A DNA stretch of 5,274 nucleotides from Acidiferrobacteraceae bacterium (lineage in GTDB: Bacteria > Pseudomonadota > Gammaproteobacteria > Arenicellales > UBA868): contig PAWW01000060.1 of NCBI GenBank assembly GCA_002714255.1, positions 1 to 5,274 on the forward strand, in the 5' to 3' direction. Numbering within the stretch: position 1 is the first letter of the stretch; the number at the start of each line of letters is the position of its first letter. Made by a program: the position numbers and the translations under genes. The notes under the pieces are model-generated. The model saw nothing but the letters and a program-made list of their open reading frames with translations. It ran no database searches and had not been told where the DNA came from. Below, piece by piece: positions 1 to 5,041 of this stretch.

Positions 1-15
1 CACTGCTTGATCTCC
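1..15 (-). promoter_or_regulatory. Candidate ribosome-binding site and GTG start of the next gene (possibly tuf)
   Basis: On the minus strand a GGAG (15-12) is followed, after 8 bases, by GTG at 3-1, exactly at the window edge. The spacing is right for a Shine-Dalgarno and start codon. In related gammaproteobacteria the gene after tRNA-Thr(GGT) is tufB, and tuf genes can begin with GTG, so this may be the first codon of elongation factor Tu. No further codons are visible, so the identity rests only on synteny. The preceding stretch (16-169) holds no convincing ORF or terminator, which fits a tRNA-tuf co-transcript. Confidence 0.35.
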
Positions 16-169
16 ACATTAAATGATTAATGTCTGTTCGAGTAAAACATTCCCAACCTAACTCGCTTTCTTCATCACTACCTCAGTCACACTCACCGGC
101 GCTGACATGTAACAGCCACTTTCGTCACCTCTTGAACACACCGCCACGCCGTCGCGGGACCGTACCAAA

Positions 170-245
<76 letters not shown>

Positions 246-254
246 GGTGGCTGA

Positions 255-328
255 TGGAGCGGGTGATGGGAATCGAACCCACACCATCAGCTTGGAAGGC
301 TGAGGTTCTACCGTTGAACTACACCCGC
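255..328 (-). tRNA. glyT: tRNA-Gly (anticodon TCC)
   Basis: This is a 74-nt tRNA with encoded CCA (257-255). The acceptor stem is GCGGGTG/CACCCGC, the D stem GTTC/GAAC and the anticodon stem TCAGC/GCTGA. The loop CTTCCAA gives anticodon TCC at 296-294, reading Gly codons GGA and GGG. The T arm has the usual TTCGATT loop. It lies between tRNA-Tyr (88 bp spacer) and tRNA-Thr(GGT) (9 bp spacer), the same order as glyT in E. coli. Confidence 0.97.
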
Positions 329-416
329 CAATAAAAGCCCAATTAAACTGAACGACTCCAGCCCTCCGCTTCACAGATTTTGATTTACCCCACAACCACC
401 AAGCAATGGCGCTACC

Positions 417-501
417 TGGTGGAGGGGGGAGGATTCGAACCTCCGAAGGCTGAGCCAACAGATTTACAGTCTGCCCCCTTTGACCACTCGGGAACCCCTC
501 C
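417..501 (-). tRNA. tyrU: tRNA-Tyr (anticodon GTA)
   Basis: This is an 85-nt class II tRNA with encoded CCA (419-417) and an acceptor stem GGAGGGG/CCCCTCC. Anticodon GTA lies at 467-465 in loop CTGTAAA. The long variable arm contains a GGC/GCC stem, as expected for bacterial tRNA-Tyr, and the T arm is GGAGG/CCTCC around TTCGAAT. It is now the first tRNA of the Tyr-Gly-Thr group. In the E. coli type of operon tRNA-Thr(TGT) would lie a few bases upstream, but here that gene is about 3.7 kb away at 4232-4307. Confidence 0.97.
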
Positions 502-686
502 CTTGATGGAAAACGCTTAATCTTCTCCCGAAATCATTGATTCGTCAATATAAATTAGTGAATCACACCGCCCCAACTTGGGTTTAATCCTGCTCCCCAC
601 CCCCAGTGTATGGCGCGGTGTGCTGTCATCTGGAATGCTCCCACACCGACGGTCTACCCATGGGTATTCAACGGTTGGGGCGCGCG
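502..686 (-). other. Non-coding leader upstream of tRNA-Tyr with complementary segments
   Basis: This is most of the gene-free stretch 502-866; the remainder, 716-866, holds only the aminotransferase Shine-Dalgarno. Several perfect complementary segments are visible. CGCCCCAAC at 569-577 matches GTTGGGGCG at 674-682. CACACCG occurs at 564-570 and 642-648, and its complement CGGTGTG at 616-622. There is also a 12-bp palindrome TACCCATGGGTA at 655-666. In a minus-strand transcript the 9-bp pair would enclose the 616-622/642-648 hairpin, while 564-570 could compete for the same 616-622 segment. No known RNA family was recognised. That this is a functional structured leader is inference. Confidence 0.3.
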
Positions 687-715
687 ATTCTAACGAACCT
701 CGGCGGCCATAGCCA
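687..715 (-). promoter_or_regulatory. Candidate promoter for the tRNA-Tyr-Gly-Thr(GGT) operon
   Basis: On the minus strand a TAGAAT -10 box (692-687, five of six matches to TATAAT) is followed by an all-GC discriminator (CGCGCGCCCC). This is the kind of discriminator associated with stringently controlled stable-RNA promoters. The -35 is weak: TGGCTA at 715-710 with a 17-bp spacer. The start would be near 680, giving a leader of about 180 nt before tRNA-Tyr. The promoter of tRNA-Thr(TGT) in this window has the same TAGAAT plus GC-rich layout. A competing candidate, TTGACG at 548-543, lacks a good -10. Confidence 0.4.
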
Positions 716-866
716 GAGGGAAAGTAACCCCGTTTGAACTATGACCCACTTAAGGCCAAGCGCGCGCGGATCATTCCGACCAAGCGAATGCACCGATCGG
801 TTGCCCATGGCTTGTCACCGCTAACCCCCGTATGCTTACCGTTGACCCCACTTCAGGACAAGCTTC

Positions 867-1787
867 ATGGTCGAATTTGCAGCCGCTGGCACGAAAATCT
901 ACTTCAACGGAGAAATTGTGCCGGAAAGAGAAGCTACTGTTCATGTGCTCAGTGGTGCAGTGAAGTACGGAGCCACAGTATTCGAAGGCATCTGCGCCTA
1001 CTTGGGTGAGCAAAACCAGCTCAATATTTTCAGGTTGCCCGACCACCTACAGCGATTGCAAGACAGCATGCGAATCATGCGCTTTGAACACGATTGGTCT
1101 GACCAATACCTGGCTGAAGTCGTGGGTGATGTTTTGCAGGCAAATGATCTGCACGAAGACGCCCACATTCGCCTTTCCGCGTACGTTCTCAACGAAGGGT
1201 TTCTCGATGCCACCCAGCCGGTTGCACTCGGTTGCCTGGCGGTTCGCCGACATGACACCTCCTTAACGGAAAAAGCCGCCCGGGCACAGGTCAGTTCCTG
1301 GCATCGAATCGAAGACTCCAGTATGCCACCACGGATTAAATGTGCGGCCAATTATCAGAACGGTCGTCTCGCGACGATCCAAGCCCGAGCGGACGGCTAT
1401 AACGAAGCCATCTTGTTAACGCGCTCGGGAAAAGTAGCGGAGAGCGCAGGGGCTTGTCTTATGGCCATCCGCGACGGCATCGTTATCACGCCGACTGTGA
1501 CCGGCAGTATCCTAGAGAGCGTAACCCGTGCCACGTTGATTGAACTATTTGAAAGAGAATTGAGCATGGAGGTCCAGCAACGTGAAATAGATCGAACCGA
1601 ACTCTATGTTTGCCAAGAAGTGTTCCTGTGTGGTTCAGGCTACGAAGTCATGCCGATTGTCGATATCGACGGCTACCGCATCGGTGATGGCACAGTTGGA
1701 AAAAACACCCAGGCCATCTTTGACACCTACGATGCGGCGACCCGTGGAGCAAACAATCGATATGACCACTGGCTGACAAGCGTTTAG
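867..1787 (+). CDS. Branched-chain aminotransferase-like (IlvE-type) fold-type IV PLP aminotransferase
   Basis: The 306-residue product is close to the length of E. coli IlvE and aligns along its whole length, so the gene appears intact. Family landmarks are present: FNGE near the start, YGATVFEG (34-41), HLQRLQDS with the phosphate-binding Arg (R63), the PLP-Schiff-base Lys (K158 in IKCAANYQNG), GYNEAILL, and the Glu contacting the pyridine nitrogen (E192 in VAESAG). Enzymes of this family exchange amino groups between amino acids and 2-oxo acids in the cytoplasm. The substrate-side motifs are atypical. The usual FEG-x-R-x-Y is FEGICAY, Y-x-R-P is HIRL, the GAGEN-type stretch is AGACLM, and the GTA-type loop is GSGYE. 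Substrate is therefore uncertain; a D-amino acid or (R)-amine transaminase, or another class IV member, is possible. The start ATG has AGGA at 855-858, 8 bp upstream. It is divergent from the tRNA operon and convergent with the M48 gene, so it is probably monocistronic. Confidence 0.88.
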   Translation: MVEFAAAGTKIYFNGEIVPEREATVHVLSGAVKYGATVFEGICAYLGEQNQLNIFRLPDHLQRLQDSMRIMRFEHDWSDQYLAEVVGDVLQANDLHEDAHIRLSAYVLNEGFLDATQPVALGCLAVRRHDTSLTEKAARAQVSSWHRIEDSSMPPRIKCAANYQNGRLATIQARADGYNEAILLTRSGKVAESAGACLMAIRDGIVITPTVTGSILESVTRATLIELFERELSMEVQQREIDRTELYVCQEVFLCGSGYEVMPIVDIDGYRIGDGTVGKNTQAIFDTYDAATRGANNRYDHWLTSV

Positions 1788-1952
1788 TCAACAACCCCTT
1801 TGGTGCAAGTGAAGGTAGAGTTAACGCACCTTTCAGAACATTAAGGACACTAAATCAATCAGTCGCATTAAACGAAAAGACACAATTATTACTTCTCTAC
1901 TTATGGCATTTGATGATCGTCAACTGAAGGCAAGGCTTCTGATATCACCGAT
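1788..1952. other. Convergent intergenic spacer, no gene seen
   Basis: This spacer separates the 3' ends of the aminotransferase and M48 genes. It is AT-rich in its middle and holds no ORF of note. A 14-bp near-palindrome (TTGATGATCGTCAA, 1910-1923, one mismatched pair) and a short AAGGT/ACCTT hairpin (1812-1832) are the only structures seen. Neither has a proper T-tract, so no terminator is called for either gene. Confidence 0.5.
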
Positions 1953-2957
1953 TCACTGTACAGAAAAAATCTGGCTGCGGTCTTGAACTGACGGATGTGT
2001 TGATAAGAATCCAAGATCACCATCCGTATCCGATAACCGATCAAGCAGATTGATAAAATGCCTCGGCGAGATACCTCGGCTTATCGCATAATCATAGGCA
2101 ACTCGGTCTGCTTCTTTCTCAAATTCGCGCGAATAATGACTTTCAACGAGCAATGTTGGTAATGCACCTGCCAGCGCTGCGGCTGACGAAACATCACCCG
2201 TAATCGCCATGATCAGCAGCGCCACGGTGCTGCTCTGGAGAACCTGGCGCAGGCTATGACGATTAACCACATGGCCCAATTCATGCGCAAGCACTAGTTC
2301 AACTTCGGACAACGTTTGGGCTTTTTCTACTAACTCATCAGTCAGGATCACCGTACCGTCAGGCAGGGCAAAAGCATTTGCTCCAATTTTCCCGCCGCGC
2401 CTAAACACTAGACGAAATTTATATCCGTCCGACATTGATTCCGCTACTGAAAAAAATCGCTTGGTGAGCTTCTGCTTGTCATTTATCGAGAGTTGAGATT
2501 CAGAAAAAATAACCTTATCCAAAGCAACCAGGACATCTTCACCAAGCACTGAATTTGCTGTGACGGGAACCATAAATGCAACGTGTTTGGCTAAGACAGG
2601 AATTCCATAGCCAGCCAATAGCCAAACAAACAACACCGTAATGACAACCGAAAGAATGACATAGCGGAATTTCGACTCCAGTCGATGTATCCATCGGCCA
2701 GGCACTTGGATTTCAGAGGCATTAATCAACTGATCAATCGCCTCATTATCCGGAACGTCCAGGATGCAGCCATCCGGAGTTTCTATTCGGCGCGGAGTAG
2801 ATCCCAAACGAGGCGATATCAACAGGTCGTTTGCCCTATACCATTTCTGTTCTTGTCCTAACTGAAACTTGATCGAACGCATCTGGCAATCAATCTTCAG
2901 GCGTACAGTGGTACGACTCGACCCTTGGCCATCATAAAAATAAGCGACGCGATCCAT
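1953..2957 (-). CDS. Membrane-anchored M48 family zinc metalloprotease
   Basis: The 334-residue protein carries the zinc-protease signature HELGH (H225, E226, H229). The third ligand is probably E280 in EFEKEAD (pattern ExxxD, D284). NAFALPDG (194-201) and THPSVQDR (320-327) are further landmarks of the M48/Ste24-HtpX-BepA group. Residues 1-95 form a soluble, probably beta-rich N-terminal domain (DYDG-like start, PDGCILDVPDN) of the kind seen in DUF7092-containing M48 proteins. One clear transmembrane segment spans about 98-122, and a second hydrophobic stretch lies at 244-271. The layout suggests a small domain on one side of the inner membrane and the protease on the other; sidedness is inferred. 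The ATG overlaps the stop codon of the upstream DUF898 gene by one base (TAATG), with a G-rich stretch as ribosome-binding site, so translation is probably coupled. The likely role is turnover of membrane or envelope proteins; the substrate is unknown. Confidence 0.92.
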   Translation of the reverse strand: MDRVAYFYDGQGSSRTTVRLKIDCQMRSIKFQLGQEQKWYRANDLLISPRLGSTPRRIETPDGCILDVPDNEAIDQLINASEIQVPGRWIHRLESKFRYVILSVVITVLFVWLLAGYGIPVLAKHVAFMVPVTANSVLGEDVLVALDKVIFSESQLSINDKQKLTKRFFSVAESMSDGYKFRLVFRRGGKIGANAFALPDGTVILTDELVEKAQTLSEVELVLAHELGHVVNRHSLRQVLQSSTVALLIMAITGDVSSAAALAGALPTLLVESHYSREFEKEADRVAYDYAISRGISPRHFINLLDRLSDTDGDLGFLSTHPSVQDRSQIFSVQ

Positions 2958-4039
2958 TAAACCCCGCCGATGTCAACATCGAAGAAATCAGATGCTTCCT
3001 CGCCCAGTGCTCTCGCTTCTGGTCTGTTGCCCTGCACAAAAGTATCCAAATCAGGCGGCCCATGCATTATCAAGTTGGCCGCCAGATATCGAGTCATGCG
3101 AACTCTCGCCCAGGGCATCAATAAGCCGACCGAAACGATGATTGCTAACAAATTACTGAACGTGATCCAGCACAAGATGCCCACGCGTAAAGTGCTCTCG
3201 AACTGATAGGGCCCCAGCTGTGTTGCGTTCAGCGACGCGTTTCGGGTTAGCGCTCCGTATGCGATAAAGAAAATCGGTGTAGCCAGAATAAAAAACACGG
3301 CCACGAGCATCGGCACCAACATCGCCTGCATATGCATGGCTGACATTGACTCTGGCCCATAGGGCAGACCTATCCTCTGCAAGGTCAAAAAACCAATGAT
3401 AAACAAAGAAACTAGAATCCCAACAAGCATCAACAAACTGATGAAAAACGCGGCATAGTATTTTCCCAATTTCGCATGGATCTTAAATGGCGTGGTCCCC
3501 AATCGGGCGTTAGCTATCGCGAAGCGCCAACCTCGATACGTGATATATGGTGTGAGCAGTCCCAAGGTGAATATCGATAAGAAAGGAAACAAGAGAAAAA
3601 CTTTTGCAGCCTCAGCTTTAGAAGCCGTATTGAAATTAAATCGAATATCCCGCCAAGAGGAATTACGCGCATTAAAGACGGATGCTCGGACCACTAACCA
3701 CGGCAGAAAACCAAGAAAAATCAGAATCAATATACCGCCTAAAATCGGCGATACCATATTCACGAGACCATATGCTAGATAAGCTCCAACCACTATGGCC
3801 CGCCCTTTTAGAATTTGTATCGGTCGCGCGTGATACTCAAATGGCGAACCCCCAATTATTGTGTTCCGGTAGAAGTACCGTTTGGTTCTAACTTTGGCCC
3901 AAGCTGAATAAATCCCAAGCGTGAGTATCGTAAGAACAAGGTTAACGATCCAGATGCGGAAGTACTCCCCGCCGCTACCAGTAAACTCAACCGGCATCTC
4001 GGACAAGCGTTCTCTGGTGTCAGAAATAGTTGAATTCAT
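2957..4039 (-). CDS. DUF898 (YjgN family) polytopic inner-membrane protein
   Basis: The 360-residue protein opens with the hallmark of the YjgN/DUF898 family: FTGSGGEYFRIWIVN (19-33), then TLGIYSAWAKVRTKRYFYRN (40-59). About six hydrophobic segments are visible, near 29-48, 82-118 (possibly two), 145-166, 195-220, 240-263 and 285-309, so it is an integral inner-membrane protein. The function of the family is not established. The chain contains internal repeats: residues 40-71 and 158-189 share 11 identities in 32, and 303-326 keeps the spaced R, R and N. The C-terminus is short and acidic. The start ATG has AGGAG (4051-4047) 7 bp upstream. The stop overlaps the M48 protease start, so the two are probably made together. 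No strong promoter was found in the 192 bp between it and tRNA-Thr(TGT), which lies upstream on the same strand. Confidence 0.93.
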   Translation of the reverse strand: MNSTISDTRERLSEMPVEFTGSGGEYFRIWIVNLVLTILTLGIYSAWAKVRTKRYFYRNTIIGGSPFEYHARPIQILKGRAIVVGAYLAYGLVNMVSPILGGILILIFLGFLPWLVVRASVFNARNSSWRDIRFNFNTASKAEAAKVFLLFPFLSIFTLGLLTPYITYRGWRFAIANARLGTTPFKIHAKLGKYYAAFFISLLMLVGILVSLFIIGFLTLQRIGLPYGPESMSAMHMQAMLVPMLVAVFFILATPIFFIAYGALTRNASLNATQLGPYQFESTLRVGILCWITFSNLLAIIVSVGLLMPWARVRMTRYLAANLIMHGPPDLDTFVQGNRPEARALGEEASDFFDVDIGGV

Positions 4040-4231
4040 CTAGCCTCTCCTCTCATGTACTGGATAGGACCCAACGGGAACAACTTTTGTACAGTGACAT
4101 AGCCGCCAACCGATTGACAAGCAATCTGGCACAAGATTTGCTCAAGGAGTCTCAAGCCCGGCTGGTTGGCACGGACATCGCGCCGCTACTGGCGAAAACA
4201 TTCCGGAGATGATGAGCGAACAATCAAAAAC
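4040..4231 (-). other. Spacer between tRNA-Thr(TGT) and the DUF898 gene
   Basis: This spacer follows the tRNA on the minus strand and begins with GTTTTTG, but the only hairpin before it is the tRNA itself. I see no separate intrinsic terminator. The best minus-strand promoter-like pair, TTGCTT with TATGTC 17 bp downstream, matches consensus at only three of six positions in each box. Read-through from the tRNA promoter into DUF898-M48 is therefore possible. The plus strand carries a 60-codon TTG-start ORF without a Shine-Dalgarno, discussed under findings. Confidence 0.45.
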
Positions 4232-4307
4232 TGGAGCCCGCAAGTGGATTCGAACCACCGACCTGCTGATTACAAATCAGCTGCTCTGCCAACTGAGCTA
4301 TGCGGGC
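4232..4307 (-). tRNA. thrU: tRNA-Thr (anticodon TGT)
   Basis: This is a 76-nt tRNA with encoded CCA (4234-4232). The acceptor stem is GCCCGCA/TGCGGGC, the D stem GCTC/GAGC and the anticodon stem GCTGA/TCAGC. The loop TTTGTAA gives anticodon TGT at 4274-4272, reading Thr codons ACA and ACG. The T arm is GGTGG/CCACT (one G-U pair) around TTCGAAT. By synteny it corresponds to E. coli thrU, the first gene of the thrU-tyrU-glyT-thrT-tufB operon. Here it is separated from the other three tRNAs and has its own promoter upstream. Confidence 0.97.
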
Positions 4308-4348
4308 GTATAACCGATTCATCGCTGAAGGCACTAAACAAGGGCTGC

Positions 4349-4378
4349 ATTCTAGAGGGGAAATCGTTTCAGTCGCAA
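4349..4378 (-). promoter_or_regulatory. Promoter of tRNA-Thr(TGT)
   Basis: On the minus strand, TTGCGA (4378-4373, four of six matches to TTGACA) is followed after 18 bp by TAGAAT (4354-4349, five of six to TATAAT). The next bases, GCAGCCC, form a GC-rich discriminator typical of stringently regulated stable-RNA promoters. The expected start near 4342 gives a leader of about 35 nt before the mature tRNA. It lies in the 104-bp gap after the SPOR gene, so the tRNA does not depend on coaX transcription. Confidence 0.65.
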
Positions 4379-4391
4379 TTTCGTCTGTAGC

Positions 4392-4415
4392 TTAATGTGC
4401 TTTCCCCAGCATTAA
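4392..4415 (-). terminator. Weak hairpin at the end of the coaX-SPOR unit
   Basis: TTAATG (4415-4410 on the minus strand) pairs with CATTAA (4397-4392) around a 12-base loop, and the arm overlaps the SPOR stop codon. The stem is AT-rich and no T-tract follows, so it does not meet the usual picture of an intrinsic terminator. It could protect the mRNA end or be accidental. Confidence 0.2.
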
Positions 4416-5041
4416 CCGCACGGCATAATCGAAACCTTGGTCATTGCATCGCGCCAAGGCATCTGACGAAGCTTCTCTCGCTGTGTCTCGGTTATCACAT
4501 CAGCGAGTTCTAACCAACGTAACGGCCCCAGTGTGCGTGTCTCAAGTCGTGCCCCAGCCTGAATTCCACCCACTGCAAGGTCGCTGACGAAACGACCCGC
4601 TGCTTCCGGTTGAGAGAACATTTGTACAGTGAGTAACTGACCCTGACTGTCTTCATAGACATACGGATCGTAATGCAACTGTCGCAGGTCAACGGAAGCT
4701 GACTGTAATTCGCGATCACTGTTGAAAGGGCCCATGAACACTCGAAAGACCCTTAATTCCCTTGCGTTAACAATCTCGCGTGTATACCCAAACCCCGCAT
4801 TATTAAGTAACTGTTGCGCCCTAAGGTAAGTATCCTGGGTCGCAAATGGCCCCAACCGTACGCAATGCAACGCCGCAGTTGAGGATCGACTCAAGTCATC
4901 TTCTTCCAGCAATTGCATCGTGATCAGATTAACCGACTCAAGGGACGGCACTGGCCGTATCCCGATCTGACTGGGATGACCTGTCACCCAAAGGTAAAGC
5001 GCCACATTCGCAATAATCAGCAATCCGCAGACCCATTTCAT
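4412..5041 (-). CDS. SPOR-domain membrane protein downstream of coaX
   Basis: The 209-residue protein starts with a single hydrophobic segment (about 5-19), likely an uncleaved signal anchor. A linker of about 35 residues follows. A SPOR-like domain spans roughly 58-130: CVRLGPFATQDTYLRAQQLL, then FRVFMGPF with the repeated GPF of the two halves. Residues 136-180 (LLTVQMF...WLELAD) look like a further, degenerate SPOR-like half. SPOR domains bind denuded peptidoglycan in the periplasm in known cases; whether this copy does is inferred. A SPOR protein occupies the same place after coaX in Pseudomonas. The ATG overlaps the coaX stop in an ATGA arrangement and has AGGGGA 6 bp upstream, so the two are translationally coupled. 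The final residues (MPCG) are short and polar. Confidence 0.85.
   Translation of the reverse strand: MKWVCGLLIIANVALYLWVTGHPSQIGIRPVPSLESVNLITMQLLEEDDLSRSSTAALHCVRLGPFATQDTYLRAQQLLNNAGFGYTREIVNARELRVFRVFMGPFNSDRELQSASVDLRQLHYDPYVYEDSQGQLLTVQMFSQPEAAGRFVSDLAVGGIQAGARLETRTLGPLRWLELADVITETQREKLRQMPWRDAMTKVSIMPCG

Noticed and set aside
543..552. Alternative tRNA-Tyr promoter elements (TTGACG at 548-543 or TATATT at 552-547)
   Set aside because: TTGACG lacks a matching -10 at 16-18 bp, and TATATT has only a poor -35 (TTGGGG) and no GC-rich discriminator. Kept as a weaker option than 687-715.
734..1046. ORFs of 91 codons on both strands around the aminotransferase 5' end
   Set aside because: They overlap the strongly supported aminotransferase frame, lack family features, and the plus-strand one has no good ribosome-binding site.
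1811..1833. Possible terminator hairpin AAGGT/ACCTT after the aminotransferase
   Set aside because: The stem is only 5 bp with an 11-base loop and the T-run is only three bases.
1953..4097. Inverted 10-bp sequence TCACTGTACA / TGTACAGTGA flanking the DUF898-M48 pair
   Set aside because: It looks like terminal repeats of a mobile unit, but 10-bp matches are expected many times by chance in a window this size, and a third copy lies inside the SPOR gene at 4621-4632. There is no transposase.
4114..4119. Consensus TTGACA on the plus strand
   Set aside because: There is no -10 box at proper spacing and no plus-strand gene downstream except the tRNA antisense.
502..4231. Integration at a tRNA 3' end (att site duplication)
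   Set aside because: I looked for a copy of the tRNA-Thr(TGT) 3' end near 502-740 and saw none, and there is no integrase in the insert.
4166..4390. Plus-strand 74-codon ORF over tRNA-Thr(TGT)
   Set aside because: Its core (VDSNHRPADYKSAALPTEL) is the antisense of the tRNA, a common mis-annotated artefact.
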